From Magnetospirillum sp. (GTDB lineage Bacteria > Pseudomonadota > Alphaproteobacteria > Rhodospirillales > Magnetospirillaceae): DNA of 64,000 nt. Below, one piece after another: positions 28,689 to 37,705 of this stretch; the stretch's first letter is position 1; each line of letters opens with the position of its first letter. The DNA lies in assembly GCA_016183945.1 (NCBI GenBank), contig JACPDP010000005.1, positions 1 to 64,000 on the forward strand, in the 5' to 3' direction. The translations under genes and the position numbers were made by a program. The notes under the pieces were generated by a model, which saw only the letters and a program-made list of their open reading frames with translations, searched no databases and had not been told where the DNA came from.

Positions 28689-31600
28689 TCAAGCGGAAAC
28701 CGCCTCTTGCCACTGGCGTGTCAACTCCACCATCCTCGCCCGTGCCTCCGCCTCCGCCTTGGCCTTGATGGGGCCGAAGCCGCGGATGGTGCGGGGCAGG
28801 GCGGCGATCTCCAGCGCCAGGGCATGGTTATCGGCGGAAAGCCCGTCGACCAGTTGGTCCACCACCGCCTCGAACGCGGTGATCAGGGCGCGTTCCATGC
28901 GGCGCTCGGCGGTGCGGCCGAACGGATCGAAGGCGGTGCCGCGCAATTTCTTCATCCGCGCCAGCAGGCGGAAGGCAGTCAGCACCCAGGGGCCGAAGCG
29001 GCGCTTCCGCGGCTCGCCGGTGATGGGGTCGCGGCGGGCCGGCAACGGCGGCGCCAGATGCAGTTCCAGGCGCTGCCAGCCTTCGAACTGCCCGGCCAGC
29101 GCGGTGAGGAAGGCGGGATCGGAATAGAGCCGCGCCACCTCGTACTCGTCCTTGTAGCTCATCAGCTTGAACAGGGTGCGGGCCACCGCCTCGGTGAGGT
29201 CGTCGCGTCCGAGGCGGGCCTCGGCGGCACGCACCCGCTCCACCCGGGCGCGCCAGCGGGCGGCCCAGGCGGCATCGCCCCAGGCGGTGAGCCAGGCCTC
29301 GCGGCGGGTGATAACCTCGTCGAGCGAGCGCGATACCTGACGGTGCGCCACCACCTCGGCCGGGGGCGCGGCGATTCGTTCGACGGCGGCGAGGTCGACG
29401 GCGGCGCGGCGGCCCCACTCGAAGCTCTGCAGGTTGAAGGTGACGGCGGCGCCGTTCAGCTCGACCGCCTTGCGGATGGCCTCACCCGACAGCGGCAGCA
29501 GGCCCTTCTGCCAGGCGAAGCCCACCAGGAACATGTTGGCGGCCAGCGCGTCGCCCATCAGGGCGGTGGCCAGCCGCGTCGCATCGAGGAAATGGGCGGC
29601 ACCCGCTACCGCCTCGGCAATGGTGTCCTGCATCCCCTTGCCGGGGAAATCGAGGTCGGGGGCGTGGGTGAAGGTGGCCGGCATCGCCTCGTGGCAATTG
29701 ACCACGGCATGGCTGGTGCCGGCCTTCAGCTTGGACAGGGTGTCGAAGCCGGCCGCCACCACCATGTCGCAGGCCAGCAGCAGGTTGGCCTGTCCGGCGG
29801 CGATGCGCACCGCGTGCAGGCGCTCGGCGTCGTCGCACAGGCGGACATGGCTCATCACGGCGCCGTTCTTCTGCGCCAGCCCGGTCTGGTCGAGGGCGGA
29901 GACGCCCTTGCCCTCCAGATGCGCCGCCATGCCCAGCACCTGCGCCACCGTCACCACCCCGGTGCCGCCGATGCCGGTGACGACGATGCCGAACGGTAGG
30001 GCGGCCTGCGGCAGGGTGGGTTCGGGCAAGGGCGCGAACAGGTGGCCCTGGTCGCCGACACCGGTCTGGCGGTGCAGCCTGGCGCCCTTCACCGTGACGA
30101 AGCTGGGGCAGAAGCCCTTGACGCAGGAGAAGTCCTTGTTGCAGGTGGACTGGTCGATGGCGCGCTTGCGGCCGAACTCGGTCTCCACCGGCACCACGGC
30201 GACGCAGTTGGATTTGACGCCGCAGTCGCCGCAGCCCTCGCAGACCAGCTCGTTGATGAAGATCCGCTCGGGCGGGTCGGGCATCAGGCCGCGCTTGCGG
30301 CGGCGGCGCTTCTCGGCGGCGCAGGTCTGGTCGTAGATCAGCACCGACACCCCTGGCCAGCCGCGCAAGTCCCGCTGCACCGCGTCGAGGCTGTCGCGGT
30401 GGTGAATGCTGACGCCTGCGGGGAAGCCGGGGCGGGGGCCGTATTTGCCGGGGTCGTCGGCCACCACCGCGATGCGCTCGTCGCCCTCGGCGCGCACCTG
30501 GGCGGCGATGGCGGGCACGGTGAGGAAGGCGTCGTCCACCGGCTGGCCGCCGGTCATGGCTACCGCGTCGTTGAACAGGATCTTGTAGGTGATGTTGACC
30601 CCGGCCGAGAGGGCGGCGCGGATGGCCAGGCTGCCCGAGTGGCAATAGGTGCCGTCTCCCAGGTTCTGGAAGACGTGCCTGGTCTCGGTGAACGGCGCCT
30701 GGCCGATCCACGGTGCGCCCTCGCCGCCCATGTGGGTGAAGGTCTGGGTGTTGCGCTCGCCCATCCAGGTCGCCATGAAATGGCAGCCGATGCCGGCCAT
30801 GGCGCGGCTGCCCTCGGGGACGTTGGTCGAGGTGTTGTGCGGGCAGCCGGCGCAGAAATAGGGCACCCGGGCGAAGCCCTGCGGCACGATCGCCAGCGAG
30901 CGCTCCTTGGCCTCCAGCCATTCCAGCCGCTGCTTGATCCTCAACGAGGTGTAGAAGCGGCCGATACGGGCGGCGATGACGCGGGCGATCTCGGCCGGGG
31001 TCAACTCGGCGGTAGGGTGCAGCAGCCAGCGGCCATCGTCGTCGCATTTGCCCACCACGCGCGGCCGCACGTCCTCGCGCCAGTTGTAGAGCTGCGCCTT
31101 GAGCTGGCTCTCGATGACGTCGCGCTTCTCCTCCACCACCAGAATCTCGTCGAGGCCCTCGGCGAAATGTCGGATGCCGGTCTGCTCCAGCGGCCAGCTC
31201 ATGCCGACCTTGTAGAGGCGGATGCCCATCTCGGCGGCGTGGTGCTCGTCGATGCCGAGGTCGGCCAGCGCCTGCATCACATCGAGATGCGACTTGCCGG
31301 TGGTGACGATGCCGAAGCGCGGCTCCGGGCTGTCCACCACCACCCGGTCGATGCCGTTGGCGCGTGCGAAGGCCAGGGCGGCCTCCAGCTTGTGGCGCAT
31401 CAGCCGGTGTTCCTGTTCGAGGAAGCGGTCGGGCCAGCGAATGTTGAGCCCGTCCGGTGGCGGGTGGTAGTCGCTGGGCTCGGCGAAGGTGAGCCGCCAC
31501 GGGTCGATCACCACCGAGGTCGAGCTTTCCACCGTCTCGGCGATGGCCTTCATCCCCACCCACAGCCCCGAGAAGCGCGACATGGCCCAGCCGAACAGGC

Positions 31601-32150
31601 CGAAGTCGATCAATTCCTGCACCCCGGCCGGGTTCAGCACCGGCATCTGCGCCGCCATGAACACCTGCTCGCTCTGGTGCGCCAGGGTCGAGGACTTGGC
31701 GCCGTGGTCGTCGCCGGCCAGCACCAGCACGCCGCCGTGCCTGGCGGTGCCCGCCGAGTTGGCGTGCTTCAGCACGTCGAGCGAGCGGTCGACGCCGGGA
31801 CCCTTGCCGTACCACAGGGCGAAGACGCCGTCGTGCTTGGCCCCCGGCCACAGGCCCACCTGCTGGGTGCCCCATGCCGAAGCGGCGGCGAGGTCCTCAT
31901 TGAGGCCGGGCTGGAAGTGCACCGAATGCTTTTCGAGGTAGGCCCTGGCCCGCCACAGCTCCTTGTCCAGCCCCCCCAGGGGCGAGCCGCGGTAGCCCGA
32001 GACGAAGCCGGCGGTGTCAAGCCCGGTGCCGCGGTCGCGCAGGTGCTGCAGCATGGGAAGGCGGACCAGCGCCTGGATGCCCGAGAGGAAGACGCGCCCG
32101 TGCTCCAGGACATACTTGTCATCGAGCGTGACGGATGCGGCAACGGTCAT
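28689..32150 (-). CDS. Fused indolepyruvate ferredoxin oxidoreductase family protein
   Basis: 1153 residues combining the subunits of a 2-oxoacid oxidoreductase in one chain. The N-terminal pyrimidine-binding-like half is followed by the TPP domain (CAGCPHNTST, GGEGAPWIGQAPF, GDGTYCHSG), an FeS segment (CEGCGDCGVKSNC, then CNKDFSCVKGFC) and the gamma-type domain (GIGGTGVVTVAQVLG). It decarboxylates aryl pyruvates to the acyl-CoA in amino acid breakdown. The ATG at 32150 has gggag eight bases upstream. The unfused IorAB at 55333-57821 is a second, anaerobic-type version in the same window. Confidence 0.9.
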   Translation of the reverse strand: MTVAASVTLDDKYVLEHGRVFLSGIQALVRLPMLQHLRDRGTGLDTAGFVSGYRGSPLGGLDKELWRARAYLEKHSVHFQPGLNEDLAAASAWGTQQVGLWPGAKHDGVFALWYGKGPGVDRSLDVLKHANSAGTARHGGVLVLAGDDHGAKSSTLAHQSEQVFMAAQMPVLNPAGVQELIDFGLFGWAMSRFSGLWVGMKAIAETVESSTSVVIDPWRLTFAEPSDYHPPPDGLNIRWPDRFLEQEHRLMRHKLEAALAFARANGIDRVVVDSPEPRFGIVTTGKSHLDVMQALADLGIDEHHAAEMGIRLYKVGMSWPLEQTGIRHFAEGLDEILVVEEKRDVIESQLKAQLYNWREDVRPRVVGKCDDDGRWLLHPTAELTPAEIARVIAARIGRFYTSLRIKQRLEWLEAKERSLAIVPQGFARVPYFCAGCPHNTSTNVPEGSRAMAGIGCHFMATWMGERNTQTFTHMGGEGAPWIGQAPFTETRHVFQNLGDGTYCHSGSLAIRAALSAGVNITYKILFNDAVAMTGGQPVDDAFLTVPAIAAQVRAEGDERIAVVADDPGKYGPRPGFPAGVSIHHRDSLDAVQRDLRGWPGVSVLIYDQTCAAEKRRRRKRGLMPDPPERIFINELVCEGCGDCGVKSNCVAVVPVETEFGRKRAIDQSTCNKDFSCVKGFCPSFVTVKGARLHRQTGVGDQGHLFAPLPEPTLPQAALPFGIVVTGIGGTGVVTVAQVLGMAAHLEGKGVSALDQTGLAQKNGAVMSHVRLCDDAERLHAVRIAAGQANLLLACDMVVAAGFDTLSKLKAGTSHAVVNCHEAMPATFTHAPDLDFPGKGMQDTIAEAVAGAAHFLDATRLATALMGDALAANMFLVGFAWQKGLLPLSGEAIRKAVELNGAAVTFNLQSFEWGRRAAVDLAAVERIAAPPAEVVAHRQVSRSLDEVITRREAWLTAWGDAAWAARWRARVERVRAAEARLGRDDLTEAVARTLFKLMSYKDEYEVARLYSDPAFLTALAGQFEGWQRLELHLAPPLPARRDPITGEPRKRRFGPWVLTAFRLLARMKKLRGTAFDPFGRTAERRMERALITAFEAVVDQLVDGLSADNHALALEIAALPRTIRGFGPIKAKAEAEARARMVELTRQWQEAVSA

Positions 32151-32386
32151 AGCAGGCACTCCCGGTCTCTTACCCTAGAGGTGGGGCAACCCTCGTCCAG
32201 GGGAAAGCCTGCCGGGCGAAAAAGCAAGGAATACGCAGCCGCCCTGTCCAACGACGTAAGGGTATTGCGCGATCAGCGCTATAAATCTCGCCGCGGTGCT
32301 GGCGCCAGCCAGCGCTGACGGTTTGACAGCAAACATGGGAATGTTCCACCTTACCGAGTGCAGTGTCGGGGAGAAGGGGGACATCG

Positions 32387-32920
32387 GTGGAAAGCTTTAT
32401 TGTTCTGGTGCTGATCATCGGCCTGGCGGCCTATCTCTTTCGCCATCCAAGACCAAACGGCACCCCATCTGCCAAGACATTTCCGCATAATCAAAAGGTA
32501 AATTACGCTATTCAGCAATTGGATACGGTTATGAATAGTGTATATTCACCCAAAAAGCTGATGAACTCGAATGAGTATAAAGTATTTTCTATAGTTGAGA
32601 AAGAGCTACGGCGTCAGCGCCAAGGAAATAGGATATTCTCGCAGGTAAGTATGGGGCAAATTCTCTCGGCGAGTGGCGCCGCATACGATGCCATAAACAG
32701 CAAGCGGGTGGATTTGCTGATTATTGATAGCCGCGGAATGCCTAAGGTGGTCATAGAACATCAAGGCGAAGGCCATAACCAGGGGAATGCAGCGGCCCGT
32801 GATGCTGTAAAGAAGGAGGCTCTTAGACGAGCGGGTATTCCTTTGATCGAAACCTATGACGCTGATTCGGAAGAAGACGTGCGCCATAAAGTTTTCTCTG
32901 TATTGAGTCGGATGATATGA
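32387..32920 (+). CDS. Membrane-anchored DUF2726-like protein, low G+C
   Basis: 177 residues: one N-terminal membrane helix (about 2-17), then a restriction-endonuclease-like domain typical of DUF2726: VDLLIIDSRGMPKVVIEHQGEGHNQG and KKEALRRAGIPLIE. The Asp, the Glu and a later Lys give a possible PD-(D/E)xK-like arrangement, though nuclease activity is unproven. Codon use is strongly A+T-rich compared with its neighbours, pointing to recent acquisition. GTG 32387 follows agaaggggg. Confidence 0.75.
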   Translation: MESFIVLVLIIGLAAYLFRHPRPNGTPSAKTFPHNQKVNYAIQQLDTVMNSVYSPKKLMNSNEYKVFSIVEKELRRQRQGNRIFSQVSMGQILSASGAAYDAINSKRVDLLIIDSRGMPKVVIEHQGEGHNQGNAAARDAVKKEALRRAGIPLIETYDADSEEDVRHKVFSVLSRMI

Positions 32921-32971
32921 GTGATGTCGCTGGATTGAATGCTGCCGTTCTGCCCACAAGGGAAGGCAGCT

Positions 32972-32977
32972 TATAAT
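32972..32977 (+). promoter_or_regulatory. Candidate -10 element for the epimerase
   Basis: A perfect TATAAT hexamer lies 135 bases before the epimerase start, in an A+T-rich patch after the DUF2726 gene. No good -35 hexamer is seen 17 bases upstream, so it is only a candidate. Confidence 0.3.
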
Positions 32978-33111
32978 TCCTTATGGCGACCTCCGACCAG
33001 AGGGCGATCATAACGGGCCTACCTCCGCAGGGGGGAAACGGCCTAAAACGGGGGGTGATTTCCGGGCCGGTCCAAGGTATATCAGGGGCGCCTTTCATAT
33101 GGTTGATCCCC

Positions 33112-34092
33112 ATGACCGTCCTCGTCACCGGCGCAGCCGGATTCATCGGTTACCATACCTGCCTGCGCCTGCTGGCTCGGGGTGAGCGCGTCGTCGGCGT
33201 CGACGACCTCAACGCCTATTACGACGTGCGCCTCAAGGAGACCCGTCTGGCCCGTCTGCAGCAGGACCCCGGCTTCACCTTCTGCAAGGCCGACATCGCC
33301 GATCGCGAGGCCATGGCAAAGGTGGCGCGCAGCAACAAGGACATCGACCGCTACATCAATCTGGCCGCCCAGGCCGGGGTGCGGCACTCCCTGGTGGCGC
33401 CGCACGACTATACGCGGGCCAACATCGAGGGCCTGCTGGTGATGCTGGAGCTGGCGCGCAATTCCGGGCGCTGCAAGCACTTCGTCTATGCCAGCTCGTC
33501 CTCGGTCTATGGCGCCAACACCAAGCTGCCGTTCTCGGTGGACGACCGTGTCGACACTCCCATCTCGCTGTATGCCGCCACCAAGCGGGCGGGCGAGCTG
33601 ATGAGCCATTCCTACAGCCACCTGTTCCGCCTGCCCACCACCGGCCTGCGCTTCTTCACCGTCTATGGACCGTGGGGGCGTCCCGACATGGCCGCCTATC
33701 TGTTCGCCAAGGCCATCCTGGCCGGCGAGCCCATCAACGTGTTCAACAACGGCGACATGCAGCGCGACTTCACCTATATCGACGACATCGTCTCGGGTGT
33801 GGTGGGCGTGCTCGACAACCCGGCCGCCGACGACGGCGTGGCGCCGCCCTACCGGCTCTACAACATCGGCAACAACAACTCGGAACAGTTGATGGACTTC
33901 ATCGGGTTGATCGAGACCGCGCTGGGCAAGGAGGCGACCTACAAGTTCGAGCCCATGCAGCCGGGCGACGTCAAGGAGACCTACGCCGACATCTCCGCCA
34001 TCCAGCGCGACGTCGGTTTCGCCCCCACCACCCCGATCACGGTCGGCATCCCCCGCTTCATCGAGTGGTTCAAGCAGTTCCACGGTCTGTGA
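33112..34092 (+). CDS. NAD-dependent nucleotide-sugar epimerase, UDP-glucuronate 4-epimerase type
   Basis: 326 residues, extended SDR family. NAD-binding TGAAGFIG at residues 6-13; the catalytic set is S in ASSSSVYG and YAATK (YxxxK). The sequence is closest in style to UDP-glucuronate 4-epimerases (capsule or LPS precursor synthesis) with RFFTVYGPWGRPDMA. ATG 33112 gives the standard N-terminus; an in-frame ATG at 32983 would add 43 residues with no family likeness. Confidence 0.87.
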   Translation: MTVLVTGAAGFIGYHTCLRLLARGERVVGVDDLNAYYDVRLKETRLARLQQDPGFTFCKADIADREAMAKVARSNKDIDRYINLAAQAGVRHSLVAPHDYTRANIEGLLVMLELARNSGRCKHFVYASSSSVYGANTKLPFSVDDRVDTPISLYAATKRAGELMSHSYSHLFRLPTTGLRFFTVYGPWGRPDMAAYLFAKAILAGEPINVFNNGDMQRDFTYIDDIVSGVVGVLDNPAADDGVAPPYRLYNIGNNNSEQLMDFIGLIETALGKEATYKFEPMQPGDVKETYADISAIQRDVGFAPTTPITVGIPRFIEWFKQFHGL

Positions 34093-34101
34093 GGGGCAAG
34101 C

Positions 34102-34161
34102 GGAGAGCGGGCGTCTCGCCCGCTTAGGATACGGTCTTAGCGGGCGAGACGCCCGCGCTCC
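34102..34161. repeat. Palindromic repeat, family A copy 2
   Basis: Arms ggagagcgggcgtctcgcccgct and agcgggcgagacgcccgcgctcc, with a longer loop than the other copies. It lies between the epimerase stop and the convergent ALA synthase. The arm changes keep base pairing (tcgc for ccgc on both sides), which suggests the fold itself is maintained. Confidence 0.8.
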
Positions 34162-34205
34162 GTCGCTTGGAAACGCCCTCCCGCTGGGGGAGGGGGAAAA
34201 TTTCG

Positions 34206-35435
34206 CTACTCCGCCGCCTTGGCCTTGTGCTCCTTGGGCAGCTCCAACTGCTCCCACACCGTGGTGATGGACGTCACCAGATGGTCCATCATGGCGTCGT
34301 CGTGCAAGGGCGTCGGCGTGATACGCAGCCGCTCGGTGCCCACCGGGACGGTCGGGTAGTTGATGGGCTGCACATAGATGCCGTGCTCCCTGAGCAGCAG
34401 GTCGCTGGCCTGCTTGCACTGGGCGGCGTTGCCCACCATCACCGGCACGATGTGGCTGACCGAGGGCAGCACCGGAATGCCCTTTTCGGCGAGGCGGCGC
34501 TTGAGCGTGGCGGCGCGCTCCTGGTGGCGCTCGCGCAGTTCCGGGTGCCGGCGCAGGTAGCGGACCGAGGCCAGCGCCGCGGCGGCCACCGCCGGCGGCA
34601 CCGAGGACGAGAAGATGAAGCCGGGGCCGAAGCTGCGCACGTAGTCCACCAGCGAGGCGGAGGCCGCGATATAGCCGCCGACCACGCCGATGGCCTTGGC
34701 CAGGGTACCCTGGATGATGGTGATGCGGTCGCGCACGCCGTCACGCTCGGCGACGCCGGAGCCTTCGGCGCCGTACATGCCGACGGCGTGGACCTCGTCG
34801 AGGAAGGTCATGGCGTTGTGCTTCTCGGCCACGTCGCACATGGCGGCCAAGGGCGCGATGTCGCCGTCCATGGAATAGACCGACTCGAAGGCCACCAGCT
34901 TGGGCACTTCGGCCGGGTAGGCCGACAGCAGCTCCTCAAGGTGTTCGGGGTCGTTGTGGCGGAACACCTGCTTGGCCGAGCGGCCGTGGCGGATGCCCTC
35001 GATCATCGAGTTGTGGTTCAGCTCGTCGGAGAACATCACCAGATTGGGAATGGTGGCGCCCAGCGTCGACAGGGTGGTCTGGTTGGCGACGTAGCCCGAG
35101 GTGAACAGCAGCGCCGCTTCCTTGCCGTTGAAGCTGGCGAGTTCCTGCTCCAGCAGCACATGGTAGTGGTTGGTGCCCGAGATGTTGCGGGTGCCGCCGG
35201 CACCGGCGCCGCACTTGTCCAGCGCCTCGCGGGCGGCGTTGACCACGTCTTCGTTCTGCCCCATGCCGAGATAGTCGTTGGAGCACCACACCACGACCTC
35301 GTAGGTCTTGCCGTCGCGGTAGTTGGTGGCAATGGGGAAACGGCCGCGCTGGCGTTCGAGATCGGCGAAGACGCGATAGCGCCCCTCCGACTTGAGGTCG
35401 GCGATCCGCTTGGAAAAATAGTGCTCATAGTCCAT
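34206..35435 (-). CDS. hemA: 5-aminolevulinate synthase
   Basis: PLP enzyme condensing glycine and succinyl-CoA to 5-aminolevulinate, first step of the C4 heme pathway typical of alphaproteobacteria. 409 residues. Visible are the substrate-binding N-terminus YEHYFSKRIADLK, the SVYSMDGDIAPL and DEVHAVGMYG motifs, and the PLP lysine in GTLAKAIGVVGGY. Start 35435 has gggagg eight bases upstream. It supplies heme for the many cytochromes of this window. Confidence 0.95.
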   Translation of the reverse strand: MDYEHYFSKRIADLKSEGRYRVFADLERQRGRFPIATNYRDGKTYEVVVWCSNDYLGMGQNEDVVNAAREALDKCGAGAGGTRNISGTNHYHVLLEQELASFNGKEAALLFTSGYVANQTTLSTLGATIPNLVMFSDELNHNSMIEGIRHGRSAKQVFRHNDPEHLEELLSAYPAEVPKLVAFESVYSMDGDIAPLAAMCDVAEKHNAMTFLDEVHAVGMYGAEGSGVAERDGVRDRITIIQGTLAKAIGVVGGYIAASASLVDYVRSFGPGFIFSSSVPPAVAAAALASVRYLRRHPELRERHQERAATLKRRLAEKGIPVLPSVSHIVPVMVGNAAQCKQASDLLLREHGIYVQPINYPTVPVGTERLRITPTPLHDDAMMDHLVTSITTVWEQLELPKEHKAKAAE

Positions 35436-35685
35436 CGGAGAAAACCTCCCAGCGCACACGAGGCCACCATGGATCAGCCCCGGCCGCGGCCATTGTTGCG
35501 GCGATCCTAAAGGATCGCCAAGGCGGGACGCAAGGGCACACGCCTGACCAACGGCATCCTTGCCTATGTGCGTTTGAAATAGCGTGGACGGCGGGCGGTC
35601 GCCATGAGCTTCGTCAAGACAACGGCGGCCTTGGCGGAGCGCTTGCGGGCGGGTAATGTGCCGCCCGGATTTTCGGAGAACGACC

Positions 35686-35898
35686 ATGGACGAGACCAAG
35701 GACAGCAACGGCGCCATTCTCAGTGACGGCGACTCGGTTCAGCTCATCAAGGACCTCAAGGTCAAGGGCACCTCGATGAACATGAAGCGTGGCAGCGTGG
35801 TCAAAAACATCCGCCTGACCAGCGACCCCGAGGAAATCGAGTGCCGCGACGGCAAGTCGACGCTGGTGCTGAAGACGTGCTTTCTGAAGAAGGTGTAG
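35686..35898 (+). CDS. PhnA-like (YjdM-type) C-terminal domain protein
   Basis: 70 residues matching the C-terminal domain of alkylphosphonate-operon PhnA proteins: DSNGAILSDGDSV, LKVKGTS and the end LVLKTCFLKKV. The zinc-ribbon N-terminal domain of full-length members is missing. Despite the name, these proteins are not shown to act on phosphonates. ATG 35686 has ggagaa upstream. Confidence 0.82.
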   Translation: MDETKDSNGAILSDGDSVQLIKDLKVKGTSMNMKRGSVVKNIRLTSDPEEIECRDGKSTLVLKTCFLKKV

Positions 35899-35908
35899 TC
35901 GAACCCTT

Positions 35909-35959
35909 GGAGCGCGGGCGTCCCGCCCGCTTTTGATGCGGGCGGGACGCCCGCGCTCC
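35909..35959. repeat. Palindromic repeat, family A copy 3
   Basis: Arms ggagcgcgggcgtcccgcccgc and gcgggcgggacgcccgcgctcc, the same as copy 1 with a different loop. It sits between the convergent phnA-like and aminotransferase genes, ending two bases before the aminotransferase stop. Confidence 0.8.
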
Positions 35960-35961
35960 AA

Positions 35962-37344
35962 CTATAATTCCGTCAGCGCCTCGTCCAGCGCTGTCCGGAA
36001 CCGCCCGAGCATCTCCCCGATTTCGGCCTCGGTGATGACCAGCGGCGGGGCGAAGGCCACCGAGTCGCCCATGGCGCGCAGGATCAGGCCGTGCGCCTGC
36101 GCCGTGGCCGCCACGCGGGCGCCGATGCCGAGGGTGGGGTCGAAGGGGGTGCGGGCATCCTTGTCGGCCACCAGTTCCACCGCGCCGATCAGCCCGACGC
36201 CGCGGGCCTCGCCCACCAGCGGGTGCTGCTGCAGGGCGCGCAGGCCGTCCTGGAGTGCCGGCGCCACCCGGCGGACATGGGACAGGATGTCGCGCTCGGC
36301 GTAGATGTTCAGCGTCTCCAGCGCCACCGCCGCCGCGACCGGGTGGCCGCCATAGGTGTAGCCGTGGCCGAAGGTGCCGATGCGGCCGGATTCCTCCATC
36401 ACCGGACGATAGACCTCGTCCGAGACCAGCAGCGCCGAGATGGGCAGGTAGCCCGACGACAGCCCCTTGGCCACCGTCATCATGTCGGGGCGGATGCCGT
36501 AGGTGTCGCAGCCGAACATGGCGCCGGTGCGGCCGAAGCCGCAGATGACCTCGTCCACCACCAGCAGCACGTCGTATTTCCGCAGCACTGCCTGGATCTT
36601 CTCGAAATAGCCCCGCGGCGGCACGATGACGCCGCCGGCGCCCATCACCGGCTCGGCGAAGAAGGCGGCGACGGTGTCGGGACCCTCGGCCAGGATCAGC
36701 GCCTCCAGTTCCTCGGCCAGACGGGCGGAGAACTGCTCCTCGCTCTCGCCGGGGCGGGCAAAGCGGTAATGGTGCGGGCAGCCGATCCGCAGCACCGGCC
36801 CCAGCGGCAGGTCGAAGGAGCGCTGGTTGTTGGGCAGGCCGGTCAGCGAGGCGGTCATCACCGTGACGCCGTGATAGGCCTTCTCGCGGGCGATCAGCTT
36901 CTTCTTGGCGGGCAGGCCCCGCGCGTTGTTGCGGTACCAGATCAGCTTGACGGCGGTGTCGTTGGCCTCGGACCCCGAGTTGGCCAGGAACACCTTGGAC
37001 ATCGGGCCGGCGGGAGAGTGGGGTGCCATCTCCAGCAGCCGTGCCGACAGCGCCACCGCCGGGTCGTGCGTCTTGGAGCCGAACAGGTGGTAGAAGGGCA
37101 GCTGGCGCATCTGCCGCGCGGCGGCCTCCACCAACCGCTCCTCGCCCCAGCCCAGCGAGGTGCACCACAGGCCGGCCAGCCCCTCGATGTAGTCGCGCCC
37201 GGCCTCGTCGAACACGCGCACGCCCTCGCCGCGAACGATGACCAGCGGCCCGCTCTCGGCGTGGCGCACCAGATTGGTGTAGGGATGCAGGACTGCGGCG
37301 AGGTCTGCCTGGCTGGTGGTGCTCATCATTCCGGCGGTGCTCAT
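35962..37344 (-). CDS. Class III (omega) aminotransferase
   Basis: 460 residues, fold-type I PLP enzyme. Motifs: GLAGLWCTSLGWG, the SGSEANDTAVKL phosphate-binding region, DEVICGFGRTG and the PLP lysine in TVAKGLSSGYLP. Closest to pyruvate-dependent omega-aminotransferases acting on beta-alanine, putrescine or taurine-type amines; the exact substrate cannot be told. Its start overlaps the stop of the gene at 37341-37646. Confidence 0.87.
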   Translation of the reverse strand: MSTAGMMSTTSQADLAAVLHPYTNLVRHAESGPLVIVRGEGVRVFDEAGRDYIEGLAGLWCTSLGWGEERLVEAAARQMRQLPFYHLFGSKTHDPAVALSARLLEMAPHSPAGPMSKVFLANSGSEANDTAVKLIWYRNNARGLPAKKKLIAREKAYHGVTVMTASLTGLPNNQRSFDLPLGPVLRIGCPHHYRFARPGESEEQFSARLAEELEALILAEGPDTVAAFFAEPVMGAGGVIVPPRGYFEKIQAVLRKYDVLLVVDEVICGFGRTGAMFGCDTYGIRPDMMTVAKGLSSGYLPISALLVSDEVYRPVMEESGRIGTFGHGYTYGGHPVAAAVALETLNIYAERDILSHVRRVAPALQDGLRALQQHPLVGEARGVGLIGAVELVADKDARTPFDPTLGIGARVAATAQAHGLILRAMGDSVAFAPPLVITEAEIGEMLGRFRTALDEALTEL

Positions 37345-37646
37345 GGGCTGGTGTGGGGCTTCATGCGGTAGGCGTAGACGTAGAGGTCGGCGTCGGCGGG
37401 CTGGCCGGGAGCCGCCTTGGTGCGTCGCGTATTGCGGAAATAGTCGACGACCTCGTGGGCTTCGTATTCGTCCTTGGACAGGCGGCAGACCCAGGCATCA
37501 CCCTTTTCCCTCAGCTTATGCTTTCCGAACAGGCGCGTCTTGGGGTTCCCGGTGAAGCCGACGTACCACTCGCCGTAACTGGCGCCGTTGCGGGCGATAT
37601 AGTCCTCGATGTCGCCAATGATCTCGGAGCGCGACTTGGCCGCCAT
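37341..37646 (-). CDS. Small GIY-YIG-like protein
   Basis: 101 residues. The segment GEWYVGFTGNPKTRLFGKH resembles the GIY-YIG core (Y-V-G-x-T with the downstream Arg). It lacks the longer tail of UvrC or homing enzymes, and the second motif is weak, so nuclease activity is uncertain. It is coupled to the aminotransferase by a four-base overlap, an odd pairing. Confidence 0.65.
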   Translation of the reverse strand: MAAKSRSEIIGDIEDYIARNGASYGEWYVGFTGNPKTRLFGKHKLREKGDAWVCRLSKDEYEAHEVVDYFRNTRRTKAAPGQPADADLYVYAYRMKPHTSP

Positions 37647-37705
37647 GACGTGTCCTCCCCCGGCTCCCGGGCAGGATAGACCCGGCTCGCGCCGGGCTCA
37701 ACCGG

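Noticed and set aside
30042..32318. 758-codon plus-strand frame opposite the fused oxidoreductase
   Set aside because: Antisense of a protein with FeS and TPP motifs; no independent evidence of coding.
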